Shown: positions 28,040 to 36,327 of the stretch, piece by piece | How positions within the stretch are numbered: position 1 is the stretch's first letter | How the letters are laid out: each line of letters begins with the position of its first letter | Assembly: GCF_005871185.1 (NCBI RefSeq) | Contig: NZ_SWKN01000008.1 | Coordinates: 372,001 to 436,000, forward strand | Origin: Limnobacter alexandrii | GTDB taxonomy: Bacteria > Pseudomonadota > Gammaproteobacteria > Burkholderiales > Burkholderiaceae_B | Direction of reading: 5' to 3' | DNA: 64,000 bases | The notes under the pieces: model-generated | The model's input: the letters and a program-made list of their open reading frames with translations, nothing else | Told to the model about the DNA's origin: nothing | The model's database searches: none | Made by a program: the position numbers and the translations under genes

Positions 28040-29284
28040 TTAAATCAGTCCCTCGAAAGGCAGTGCCAACGCAGTGTCACCTGCTTTCAAATCACCTTGT
28101 TCGTGTTCCAGCACCAGCAAGCCATCAGATTCGGACATGCTGCGCAATATTCCGGATCCCTGCGCACCAGTCAGGTGTGCAGTCAATACGCCGTTTTCCA
28201 TCACCAATCTGGCTCGTTGATACTCAGTTCGCCCCGGGCGCTTGCGTACGTTTTGAGCCAACCTGGCGCTCACCATGGGAATTGGCAGGGCGTTGGCATG
28301 GGCCAGCTTGAACAGCGCATCACGCACAAATGCGTAGAAGGTGACCATGACTGCAACCGGATTGCCGGGCAGGCCAAACAGATAAGCGGAGTCGCCAGTG
28401 CTTTTGTTGTGCACCTGACCAAACGCCATTGGGCGCCCGGGGCGCATGGCAATTTTCCAGAAATTAACGCTGCCCAGTTTTTCCATCACGTGTTTGGTGT
28501 AATCGGCTTCGCCCACAGATACACCACCTGATGTCAAAATGACATCGGCCTGGTCCATGGCCTGTAACATGGCTTGTTCAAGGGCTTCCGGGGAGTCGTG
28601 TGCCACACCCATGTCGAGTAATTCAATGAAGCGCAGCCGGGTCAACATGCCCCACAGGGTGTAGCGGTTGCTGTCGTACACGCAGCCTTCGTCCAGTGGC
28701 TGACCTAAAGACCGCAATTCGTCTCCAGTGGAAAAGAATGCAACCCGCAATTTTCTACGCACTGAAATTTCCGCTATTCCCAGTGAGGCCAGTAAACCCA
28801 GATCGGCAGGCCGAAGCACTTTGCCAGCACGCAGGGCGGGTTTCCCGATTGTCAGGTCTTCACCGGCCAGTCGGCGGTTGTCTCCAGCCCTCACTGCACC
28901 TGGCGGAAAACTGATCAGGTCGCCACTCACTGTGGCATTTTCTTGAACCAGTACAGTGTCGCAATTCTCTGGCATGACTGCGCCAGTCATGATTCGCACG
29001 CATTCACCTTCGCCACAGGTGCCTGCATAGGCCTTGCCCGCGTAGGCTGTGCCAACCATTTTCAGGTTGGTGATCTCGGCGTTTTTCAGGCAGTTGCTGT
29101 TGAACGCATAACCATCCATCGCAGAATTGTCGTGTGCAGGCACATTGATGGGCGACAGTAAGTCGGCGGCCAACACCTGGTCCAATGCATCGCGAATGGC
29201 CACTGTGCGGGTGCCTGTGATGGGGTGGAGCAGCGCCAGTATTTTCAGTCGCGCTTCTTCGACCGTTTGAAAATCAGTTTCCAT
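28040..29284 (-). CDS. moeA: Molybdopterin molybdenumtransferase MoeA
   Basis: A 414-residue enzyme with the usual MoeA blocks: NVPAHDNSAMDGYAF near residue 46, GAVMPENCDTVLVQE near residue 100, FSTGDEL near 190 and LTSGGVSVGEADYTK near 260. It inserts molybdate into adenylylated molybdopterin to give the active cofactor, required by the formate dehydrogenase encoded divergently. It is the last of four leftward genes (moaA-fdhD-mobA-moeA) and lies 15 bases after mobA. Confidence 0.94.
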   Translation of the reverse strand: METDFQTVEEARLKILALLHPITGTRTVAIRDALDQVLAADLLSPINVPAHDNSAMDGYAFNSNCLKNAEITNLKMVGTAYAGKAYAGTCGEGECVRIMTGAVMPENCDTVLVQENATVSGDLISFPPGAVRAGDNRRLAGEDLTIGKPALRAGKVLRPADLGLLASLGIAEISVRRKLRVAFFSTGDELRSLGQPLDEGCVYDSNRYTLWGMLTRLRFIELLDMGVAHDSPEALEQAMLQAMDQADVILTSGGVSVGEADYTKHVMEKLGSVNFWKIAMRPGRPMAFGQVHNKSTGDSAYLFGLPGNPVAVMVTFYAFVRDALFKLAHANALPIPMVSARLAQNVRKRPGRTEYQRARLVMENGVLTAHLTGAQGSGILRSMSESDGLLVLEHEQGDLKAGDTALALPFEGLI

Positions 29285-29299
29285 AACTTGCCTTGCTAC

Positions 29300-29893
29300 T
29301 CAGGATTTCTGTTCAAGTTCTTTGAGCTCTTCGAGGGTGTTGACGTTGTGAAAGGCTGCCTCATCGTCAAACTCAACCGCCTCGTGCGGAATGTTGGCGT
29401 ACCAGGCGTCAATTTTCCGACCGCCCTTGCGCAGGAACTCTTCCATGCTGGGCAACAGTTCGGTGCGCATCATGCAGAACACCGGATGGTGACGGCCTTT
29501 GGTGGATGCAACGGTCAACATCAGTCCAACATTTTTTTCAAATGGTGCGCTCAGTTTTTCCACAAGATTGGACGGGAACATGGGTACGTCACACGGTACT
29601 GTGACCAGAAAGGGCACGGTTGCGTAACTGAGGGCGGTTTGCATGCCTGCCAGTGGGCCAGCAAAATCGGGTTGCTGGTCACAAATTACAGGTATGCCAA
29701 AGCCTTCATAAACACCAATATTTCGGTTGGCATTGATGGTCATGCTGCCCACCTGACCATTCAGTCGCATCATGGCATGGAGTGCCAGCGGTGCATTTTT
29801 GAAATTGCGAAGTCCTTTGTCGATGCCACCCATGCGACGGCCCATGCCGCCCGCGAGGATAACGCCGGTGATGTCATCCAGAGAGATACTCAT
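29300..29893 (-). CDS. mobA: Molybdenum cofactor guanylyltransferase MobA
   Basis: A 197-residue protein with the nucleotidyltransferase loop VILAGGMGRRMGGIDKGL at about 11-28 and the metal-binding segment TVPCDVPMFPSNLVE near residue 98. MobA attaches GMP to the molybdenum cofactor to make the bis-MGD form used by DMSO-reductase-family enzymes such as FdhA. The start ATG overlaps the fdhD stop as ATGA. Length is normal. Confidence 0.93.
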   Translation of the reverse strand: MSISLDDITGVILAGGMGRRMGGIDKGLRNFKNAPLALHAMMRLNGQVGSMTINANRNIGVYEGFGIPVICDQQPDFAGPLAGMQTALSYATVPFLVTVPCDVPMFPSNLVEKLSAPFEKNVGLMLTVASTKGRHHPVFCMMRTELLPSMEEFLRKGGRKIDAWYANIPHEAVEFDDEAAFHNVNTLEELKELEQKS

Positions 29894-30774
29894 GCGTATT
29901 GTGTGTCAGTTAAAGAGTTGAATCGATGTGTGCCGGTGTAGAGCAAATAATGTTTGCCCTGGCAGCGGCCCAGCATGGTGATGTTGAGTTTTTGGGCAAT
30001 TTCATAGCCCATTTGCGTCAGGCCCGAGCGAGACACGAGAACCGGTATGCCCATCTGGGCACACTTGATGACCATCTCGGAAGTGAGCCTGCCGGTGGTG
30101 TAGAAAATTTTGTCCTCGCCGGTCATGCCATGCAACCACATTTGGCCAGCGATTGCATCCACGGCATTGTGCCTACCCACGTCTTCAACAAACAGCAAAA
30201 TTTCTCCCCGATTTTCGCCGCTGTTGGAACACAGCGCGCAACCGTGCACGGCACCTGCTTGCTTGTAAATTGATTCGTGTTTTCTCACGTGGTCCATCAC
30301 GCCGTACAACACATCTTGCGACAGGTTGTAGGCATTGCTTAACTGAACCTTGTCGAGGTCTTCCATCAGGTCGCCAAATACAGTGCCTTGTCCGCAACCT
30401 GATGTGGTTGTTTTCTTTTCCAGTTTTTGCGCTTTCTCGGTGGTTTCCCAAATGGTTTGGCCTGTGTTTTTCAACACGGTAGATGTCACGGCCACACTCT
30501 CTGTTTCCCAGTCCACATGAATTGCTGCAATTTCGGAGGGGTCGGCCACCAATCGCTGATTGCGCAGCCAGCCCAGCGCCAAGGCCTCGGGTTGAGCGCC
30601 CAGCGTCATGATGGTCAACAGTTCTTTTTTGTCGAAGTACAAAGTAAGTGGATGTTCACCAGAAATTTGAACGGGCACCTGTTCACCACGCTCATTGATT
30701 GCCGTTATTTCAACCGTGCTGGGTATGCTTGCGTGGGTAGTTTGTATTTGTGCTGCTGCCATAACTTGCTTCAA
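29890..30774 (-). CDS. fdhD: Formate dehydrogenase accessory sulfurtransferase FdhD
   Basis: A 294-residue protein with the FdhD blocks ALGWLRNQRL, FVEDVGRHNAVDAIAG and LVSRSGLTQMGYEIA. FdhD carries sulfur from IscS to the molybdenum cofactor, making the sulfido form that formate dehydrogenase needs. The mobile cysteine loop reads TSGCGQG: Cys127 is kept, but the second cysteine of the E. coli CxxC is missing. Relatives with a single cysteine may exist; activity is likely but cannot be proved from sequence. It is eight bases after moaA. Confidence 0.92.
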   Translation of the reverse strand: MKQVMAAAQIQTTHASIPSTVEITAINERGEQVPVQISGEHPLTLYFDKKELLTIMTLGAQPEALALGWLRNQRLVADPSEIAAIHVDWETESVAVTSTVLKNTGQTIWETTEKAQKLEKKTTTSGCGQGTVFGDLMEDLDKVQLSNAYNLSQDVLYGVMDHVRKHESIYKQAGAVHGCALCSNSGENRGEILLFVEDVGRHNAVDAIAGQMWLHGMTGEDKIFYTTGRLTSEMVIKCAQMGIPVLVSRSGLTQMGYEIAQKLNITMLGRCQGKHYLLYTGTHRFNSLTDTQYA

Positions 30775-30782
30775 TGAATTCC

Positions 30783-31901
30783 TTAACCGCCGATGTAAGA
30801 CATTTCGATTCTATCTTTGGGCTGTGTGGTGTTCTCGGTTCGAATTTCGCTGTAGCGATCGGCCCTGACAGACCACAGGTTTCTGATTGCATGATTCAGT
30901 TGCTCACCGATTTCCTCGGGCGAGGCATTCGAGCGAATCAGCGGTTTTAAATCATGCCCCTTGCTTGCAAACAGGCAGGTGTAAAGCTTGCCTTCAGTGG
31001 ACAATCGAATGCGGGTGCAGTCTTTGCAGAAGGCTTGTGTTACCGAAGAAATGACGCCAATTTCACCTGTGCCATCGCTGTACTTCCAGCGTTCTGCCAC
31101 TTCGCCAGTGTAGTTTGCGTCCAGCATTTGCAACTGAGACACCTGTTGGGAAATCATGTTGATGATACGCGCCGAGGGCACTACCTCATCCATTTTCCAG
31201 CCATTGCTGCTGCCCACATCCATGTACTCAATGAATCGCAAAATGTGCGGTGTGCCTTTGAAGTGTTTGGCCATTGGAAGCACCTGGTCGTCATTCATGC
31301 CACCTTTCACCACCATGTTCACCTTGATTGGTCCCAGTCCAGCCTCATGGGCGGCTTCAATGCCGTCCAGCACTTCATCCACCGAGAAGTCCACATCGTT
31401 CATGGCTTTGAATACAGCATCGTCTATTGCATCAAGGCTGACTGTGACGCGGTTCAGTCCGGCCTCTTTCAAAATTTTCGATTTCTTGCGCAGTAATGTG
31501 CCATTGGTGGTCAAGGTGATCTCAACCGGTTTGCCGCCGGGTGTGCGCAAGCGCGCCAGTTGTTCAATCAGGATTTCAATGTTTTTGCGAAGCAGCGGTT
31601 CGCCCCCGGTGAGGCGAATTTTCTCCACACCCAGTGCGACGAATTCCTTGGCAATCTGCTCGATTTCTTCAAAGCTGAGCAAGTCTTTGTGCGGCAGGAA
31701 CTGGTAGTCCTTGTCGAAAATCGACTTGGGCATGCAGTACACGCAACGGAAGTTGCAGCGGTCCGTGACAGAAATACGCAAGTCATGAAGCCTGCGATTG
31801 AAATGATCTTTTGCGGGTACTTCAATGTTTTGCGGTGCGCTGAAATTCAAAGGAATTACGCGCGAATTGTCCTGGACCAGTTGAATAACTCGGTCTGTCA
31901 T
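30783..31901 (-). CDS. moaA: GTP 3',8-cyclase MoaA
   Basis: A 372-residue radical SAM enzyme. The N-terminal cluster ligands Cys49, Cys53 and Cys56 (CNFRCVYC), the second cluster ligands Cys292, Cys295 and Cys309, and the C-terminal Gly-Gly are all present. It converts GTP to the first intermediate of molybdenum cofactor synthesis, with MoaC. moaC is not in the window. It is the first gene of the leftward cofactor run and is divergent from the formate dehydrogenase operon. Confidence 0.95.
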   Translation of the reverse strand: MTDRVIQLVQDNSRVIPLNFSAPQNIEVPAKDHFNRRLHDLRISVTDRCNFRCVYCMPKSIFDKDYQFLPHKDLLSFEEIEQIAKEFVALGVEKIRLTGGEPLLRKNIEILIEQLARLRTPGGKPVEITLTTNGTLLRKKSKILKEAGLNRVTVSLDAIDDAVFKAMNDVDFSVDEVLDGIEAAHEAGLGPIKVNMVVKGGMNDDQVLPMAKHFKGTPHILRFIEYMDVGSSNGWKMDEVVPSARIINMISQQVSQLQMLDANYTGEVAERWKYSDGTGEIGVISSVTQAFCKDCTRIRLSTEGKLYTCLFASKGHDLKPLIRSNASPEEIGEQLNHAIRNLWSVRADRYSEIRTENTTQPKDRIEMSYIGG

Positions 31902-32021
31902 CGTTCAATCCCTCGCCCCATGGGGCAAACTCCTATTGTGATACTTGTACTGTATCTTCTAATCTGTTAACCATGAATTGTGCCCTTACTGACGGGCACC
32001 GGCAACTCGCAGAGGTGTTTT
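31902..32021. promoter_or_regulatory. Divergent promoter region moaA / formate dehydrogenase operon
   Basis: Three symmetric elements lie here: a palindrome GCCCCATGGGGC at 31915-31926, an inverted repeat GATAC-N7-GTATC at 31940-31956, and a 6-base-pair stem GTGCCC/GGGCAC (31980-31985, 31994-31999). The GATAC repeat recurs downstream at 33164-33185. Promoters for both directions should be within this gap; no regulator family is recognised. Confidence 0.45.
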
Positions 32022-32489
32022 TTGAGCGCAAATTTTTTGGTGCTGGGTGAACTGGCTTTGAATGTCAAAATTGGGAAGGTGATGCAAAAGTCGCCTTGGC
32101 AGCCGTTTCGTTGGCAGGTTCTGGAAATGTGCCCGGCCGATATGCCTTTAACGCAGGGCAACGAGGAATTCGTGCAAACCGTGAAGGCCGAGGTTTATCA
32201 AGACCAGTTGCAAGGTTATTTTTTGAATCTTGACACCGAAACCCCTTACATTTTTTTCTGTGTGCGTTACCCCGAGGACAACAAAAGCCTGATGCCTTCG
32301 GTGTTCGAGGCCACGTTAAGTTACGACGAAGCCGCACGCTGGATGGATTCGAATGAGGAAGTCCAAACTCTTCCCTTGCCCGCACCCGTGGCCAGTTGGC
32401 TGGCGGAGTTGGTTCAGGCCAAGTACCAACCGGAGCCCAAACAGCGCAGGCGCCCGCAGTCCTTTGTAAAACCAGGGGAGCGCGGTTAA
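32022..32489 (+). CDS. DUF3305 protein of the formate dehydrogenase operon
   Basis: A protein of about 155 residues that matches the DUF3305 pattern: an opening like KIGKVMQKSPWQPFRWQVLEM, the CVRYPEDNKSLMPSVFEATLSYDEAARWMD middle part and a basic tail. The family is found only with formate dehydrogenase genes and has no known role. The start is uncertain. I take TTG 32022, which has AGAGG about 7 bases upstream; GTG 31980 and ATG 32082 are alternatives. It is followed after four bases by the DUF3306 gene. Confidence 0.75.
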   Translation: MSANFLVLGELALNVKIGKVMQKSPWQPFRWQVLEMCPADMPLTQGNEEFVQTVKAEVYQDQLQGYFLNLDTETPYIFFCVRYPEDNKSLMPSVFEATLSYDEAARWMDSNEEVQTLPLPAPVASWLAELVQAKYQPEPKQRRRPQSFVKPGERG

Positions 32490-32493
32490 AGCC

Positions 32494-33156
32494 ATGAGCG
32501 ACAATTTTCTAAGCAGGTGGTCGAAGCGAAAACTGGAAGCCAGGGAGCAAGAGAAGCAAACCGAAACGCTGCTGGATCAACCCAAACAGTTACCAGAGCA
32601 AGCTGTTGCGTCACAGCCTGCCGATGTCGCCAAGGCAGACAACGGTCCCTCGGTGGAGGTGCCTGAGCTTGAATTGCCTTTGCCCACCGAGGCTGATTTG
32701 CAGGCTGTGGAGCAGGGCGGTGATATCAAAGCGTTTATGGTCGACAAAGTCTCGGCTGAGCTAAAAAACAAGGCCTTCAAAGCATTGTTTTCTCGTCCGG
32801 AGTTCAATGTCATGGATGGGTTGGACATTTACATTGATGACTACAACAAGTTCACACCCTTGAGCCAAGAGGACATTGGCAAGATGACTTTGTCGAAGCA
32901 GCTGTTGAGTCGACCTGACCTTGAGCTACCGAAAATAGATGACATCAAAGAAGGTTTGAATGCTTTGGAGTTGCCAAAGGACGAATCATCAGAAAGTTCG
33001 ACCCTTGTGCTAGACAAACAGGATGACGAAGCGAAGGTCGAAGAAGATGAAAACCAGATTGATGATGGGGTTAGGGTAATCCCTGATGGTTTGCAAGCCA
33101 TTGATTCAAAAGAACTGTCGACAGAGCGATCGTTCGAAAATTCGCCCAAAAAATGA
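32494..33156 (+). CDS. DUF3306 protein of the formate dehydrogenase operon
   Basis: A 220-residue protein with the DUF3306 N-terminus FLSRWSKRKLEAREQ, a proline/glutamate-rich stretch, then the conserved FKALFSRPEFNVMDGLDIYIDDYN segment at about 95-120. The last 70 residues are acidic and low in complexity. It has no transmembrane helix or signal. Together with DUF3305 it marks this type of formate dehydrogenase operon; a role in enzyme assembly is plausible but untested. Confidence 0.85.
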   Translation: MSDNFLSRWSKRKLEAREQEKQTETLLDQPKQLPEQAVASQPADVAKADNGPSVEVPELELPLPTEADLQAVEQGGDIKAFMVDKVSAELKNKAFKALFSRPEFNVMDGLDIYIDDYNKFTPLSQEDIGKMTLSKQLLSRPDLELPKIDDIKEGLNALELPKDESSESSTLVLDKQDDEAKVEEDENQIDDGVRVIPDGLQAIDSKELSTERSFENSPKK

Positions 33157-33338
33157 TCTTCATTTGATACATTTTGTCGTATCAATTGTTCAAGTCGATA
33201 CAGACAAAATGCACCACCCCGCTTTCTTGTATACAAAACAACCACCCTAGTTCGATGATTTTAAATAAGAAAAATTTCATGGTGTATGTGGCACAAGTTT
33301 TGCAATTAATAGACAAATAATCAAAATAGAAGTAATCA
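33157..33338. promoter_or_regulatory. Intergenic gap in the fdh operon with GATAC inverted repeats
   Basis: These 182 AT-rich bases hold TTGATAC-N8-GTATCAA at 33164-33185. A larger inverted repeat overlaps it, with arms ATTTTGTC-GTATC (33171-33183) and GATAC-A-GACAAAAT (33197-33210). A palindrome TTGTATACAA follows at 33227-33236. An extra promoter for the downstream fdh genes, under the same factor as the moaA/DUF3305 gap, is a reasonable guess. Confidence 0.45.
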
Positions 33339-35456
33339 ATGACCAACTCGGATGTGTTTGTGTGTGGTTGCCAGGGCAGCGGCGAGACAATCGACAAAGC
33401 GTTGAAAAACGTGAGTGTCGAAGGTGTTCGGTTTGTATCTGCTCAGCGCGCTTGTCGTGATGGCATTGCTACAGTACTTGATTCGAAAAACAGATCCAGC
33501 GGTGCTCGCTGTTTCGTGGGCTGTACTCAAGAGCAGGCCGTTTTCGAATCAGTGTCTGAAGTGTCGTCAAACTCCCAAGTCATCGAGTTTGTGAATTTGC
33601 GGGGCCTGTTGCGCGGTCAGCCAGCGGGTCAGAAGCAAGCCGATGTAGCGGCCGCCATGGCGGCACTGGCCGCTTATGAAACCGAATTCAACGTAGAGCC
33701 TGTCCCTGCGGTTCTGTTCAAGTCTCAAGGTCGGGTTGCTGTTGTGTCGCAAGGCGACAAGCAGCTTCACCATGCCCAGACTCTGGCCAATAACCTTACA
33801 GTTGACCTGTTGGTGGCAGATGCCGGCGGTGTTGTTTTGCCAGCCAAGCGTGATTTGAACGTATTGGCACTTTCTGTGGATTCCATCGAGGGTTATTTGG
33901 GGGCGTTTACCCTGAGCACCCGAAAAACGAATCCCGTGGACATGGAAATGTGTACGCGTTGTGGTGCTTGCGTCGATGCATGTCCTACAAAATCAATTTC
34001 CAAGGATTCCTTTGCCATTGACCTGAACAGCTGCGATCAAAGCGGTGCATGTATCAAGGCCTGCGGTGACTTCAAGGCTATTTCTTTCTCCGATATGGCC
34101 GCCGTAATCACCCGTGAATATGACATGGTGATTGATTGCACCATGCCGGGTTTGTTTGCCGATCGTCAGGCGCCACTGGGCTATTGGCACGTGGGCGACA
34201 GCGATCAGCTTTTGCTCGAGGCCATGCTAGACGCTGTTCAAACCGTGGGTGAGTTTGAAAAGCCCAAGTTTTTCGACTACAAGCCCGGGATTTGTGCGCA
34301 CAGCCGCTCAAACAAGGACGGGTGCAGCAATTGTATTGATGCGTGTAGCACCAAGGCAATCAAGTCTGCAGGCGAGAAAATTGAGGTTAATCCACATCTT
34401 TGCCTGGGCTGTGGCGCATGCACCACTGTGTGCCCAACTGGCGCCATTCAGTTTGCCTTGAGTCCAGCCACTGCGCAGGGCAGGGCCATTAAAACTGCAG
34501 GTAAGGCTTTCCGTGCCAACCATGGCAAAAAGCTTGAATTGGTTTTTCATGGTCCCGACCTTGAACACAACTGGCTGGAGTCAGCCAGAAACATGGCCAC
34601 GCTCAATTCGGGCAATTCGGCTCGCTCTGATTTCAGTTTATTGCCCATTGAGTTGAACCACAGCGCCAGTGTGGGGCCAGACTTGTGGTTGTCTGCACTC
34701 GCCTTTGGTGCTGATCGCATCACGATTCTGCAGTCTGCCGTTGAAGCAGGGCACTATGGCAGGCCATTGGGTGCACAAGTCGATTGGGTTAATGCCTTGC
34801 TTGAGGCGATGGGCCTACAGCGTCGTGTTCGTTTGCTGACAATTGAGCAAACTGGACAGTTGTTTGAACCCTCTGATTTGGCTGCTTCTGGAGTTGAGCC
34901 CGCCAGTTTTGAATTGTCTTCCAACAAGCGAACCCGCATGGAATTCGCGGTTGATCACCTCGCTGAACACGCACAAAAACACGCTGGTTTAAGCTTCGCC
35001 GAGCCAATTGCACTGCCTGTGGCCTCTCCCTTCGGCGCCGTGTTGGTGAACAAAGACAAATGCACTTTGTGCATGAGCTGTACGAGTGCATGCCCTGCAT
35101 CCGCTTTGATTGACAATCCTGAAATGCCCCAGCTGCGCTTCATCGAGCGTAACTGCGTGCAGTGTGGCTTGTGCGTAGAGACCTGCCCAGAAAACGCAAT
35201 GCAGTTGGTGCCTCAATTGTTGCTTGGCCCAGCAGCACGTGAAAAGCGCGTTTTGAATGAATCGCAGCCCTTCCACTGCATTAGTTGTGGCAAGGCGTTT
35301 GGCACCAAGCACATGATTGAGAATATGTTTGCCAAGCTGAGCCAGCACAGCATGTTCGAGCGCAATGCGAATCGCCTGAAAATGTGCGCGGATTGCCGCG
35401 TTACAGACATGTACAGCGCAAAGGATGAGATGACAATTTTTGAGGTGAAAAAATGA
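33339..35456 (+). CDS. Multi-[4Fe-4S] ferredoxin-like protein of the formate dehydrogenase operon
   Basis: A 705-residue protein. Its first 190 residues include Cys-containing motifs CGCQGSGE and CFVGCTQE. Then come ferredoxin motifs: CTRCGACVDACP with Cys205, 208, 211 and 215; a weaker C-x6-C-x3-C set; CSNCIDACS; CLGCGACTTVCP; and near the C-terminus CTLCMSCTSACP and CVQCGLCVETCP. That allows up to six clusters. A late pair of CxxC motifs (CISCGKAF, CADCRV) may bind zinc. Homologues sit beside DUF3306 genes; electron transfer or cluster supply to FdhA is inferred. The ribosome site is poor. Its stop overlaps the TorD-like gene as ATGA. Confidence 0.85.
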   Translation: MTNSDVFVCGCQGSGETIDKALKNVSVEGVRFVSAQRACRDGIATVLDSKNRSSGARCFVGCTQEQAVFESVSEVSSNSQVIEFVNLRGLLRGQPAGQKQADVAAAMAALAAYETEFNVEPVPAVLFKSQGRVAVVSQGDKQLHHAQTLANNLTVDLLVADAGGVVLPAKRDLNVLALSVDSIEGYLGAFTLSTRKTNPVDMEMCTRCGACVDACPTKSISKDSFAIDLNSCDQSGACIKACGDFKAISFSDMAAVITREYDMVIDCTMPGLFADRQAPLGYWHVGDSDQLLLEAMLDAVQTVGEFEKPKFFDYKPGICAHSRSNKDGCSNCIDACSTKAIKSAGEKIEVNPHLCLGCGACTTVCPTGAIQFALSPATAQGRAIKTAGKAFRANHGKKLELVFHGPDLEHNWLESARNMATLNSGNSARSDFSLLPIELNHSASVGPDLWLSALAFGADRITILQSAVEAGHYGRPLGAQVDWVNALLEAMGLQRRVRLLTIEQTGQLFEPSDLAASGVEPASFELSSNKRTRMEFAVDHLAEHAQKHAGLSFAEPIALPVASPFGAVLVNKDKCTLCMSCTSACPASALIDNPEMPQLRFIERNCVQCGLCVETCPENAMQLVPQLLLGPAAREKRVLNESQPFHCISCGKAFGTKHMIENMFAKLSQHSMFERNANRLKMCADCRVTDMYSAKDEMTIFEVKK

Positions 35457-36079
35457 TCGCCCCAGCTCAACAAGATGACAACCTGATCGCTGGTGAGGAC
35501 TGGGCTCGTGCCGATTTTTATGGCCTGTTGTCCCAGTTGTTTTCTGGAAACGTGACTGACGAGTTTTTGGCCCGCTTTCGCGAAATTGACCGTGCTTCGC
35601 TCGACATCACTACTCCTCTCGGTTTTGAGTTTTCAGAGCTGATTCGAGTGGTCGGGCAATTCGACAGCAAAAAGATCAATCAGGAGTTTGTTGACAATTT
35701 CATCGGGGTCGGCCGTCCAGAAGTCATGTTGTACGGTTCTTATTACATGGCAGGCTTCTTGAATGAAAAACCCCTGATTGCTTTGCGCGATGACTTGGCA
35801 AAGTTTGGATTGACTCGCGACGAAGCTTTGGTTGAAACCGAGGACCACATCGCATTTTTGTGCGAAGTGATGCGATACCTGATTTTGGCCGATGATCCGC
35901 CCGTGTCGTTTGCCGAGCAACGTGCCTTTTTTCAGGCCCACATGGCCAGCTGGTACGGCCGCATGGCTGACGACATTGAGGCAGCCAGCAATACCGATTT
36001 TTACAAAACTGTGGGTCGTTTGACCCGCGTGTTCTTTGATGTTGAAACACAGTCTTTCGATTTTGAAAGTGCCGTTTGA
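35453..36079 (+). CDS. TorD/DmsD-family chaperone of formate dehydrogenase
   Basis: A 208-residue all-alpha protein with the family features RADFYGLLSQLFSG near the start, GSYYMAGFLNEKPL at about 100 and EDHIAFLCEVMRYL near 127. TorD-like proteins bind the twin-arginine signal of molybdoenzymes until the cofactor is inserted. With fdhA downstream it most likely serves FdhA. The start overlaps the previous stop by four bases. Confidence 0.88.
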   Translation: MIAPAQQDDNLIAGEDWARADFYGLLSQLFSGNVTDEFLARFREIDRASLDITTPLGFEFSELIRVVGQFDSKKINQEFVDNFIGVGRPEVMLYGSYYMAGFLNEKPLIALRDDLAKFGLTRDEALVETEDHIAFLCEVMRYLILADDPPVSFAEQRAFFQAHMASWYGRMADDIEAASNTDFYKTVGRLTRVFFDVETQSFDFESAV

Positions 36080-36093
36080 TTGGAGGTGATGAG

Positions 36094-36312
36094 ATGACCA
36101 AGAAAATGATAAATCAAGACAAACCCAAGCTAGCAAGACGCCAGTTTCTGGTAGGTGCTGGTGCGGGTGTCGCTGCTGCCGGTGCTGCATTGGTGGTTAG
36201 CAAACAACCCGAAATGGCCGAGCAGGCTGCTGCCACAGGCACTGAGAAAAAATCGAAGGGTTATCAGCTCTCTGAGCATGTGAAAACCTATTACAGAACC
36301 TTGCTGGTGTAA
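36094..36312 (+). CDS. Small twin-arginine protein of the formate dehydrogenase region
   Basis: A 72-residue protein. I start at ATG 36094 because GGAGG lies 7 bases upstream. Its Tat-like motif ARRQFLVGAGAGVAAAGAAL is followed by a short hydrophilic tail ending in YYRTLLV. It matches the 'formate dehydrogenase region TAT target' family, a small protein always beside fdhA. It may be a small periplasmic subunit or an assembly factor; no function is established. It is 15 bases upstream of fdhA. Confidence 0.85.
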   Translation: MTKKMINQDKPKLARRQFLVGAGAGVAAAGAALVVSKQPEMAEQAAATGTEKKSKGYQLSEHVKTYYRTLLV

Positions 36313-36327
36313 TTCAAGGAGACCAGG

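Noticed and set aside
27524-28531. A 335-codon plus-strand open frame across the start of the ABC exporter and the end of moeA
   Set aside because: It is antisense to two clear genes, has no recognisable domain and reads like shadow translation.
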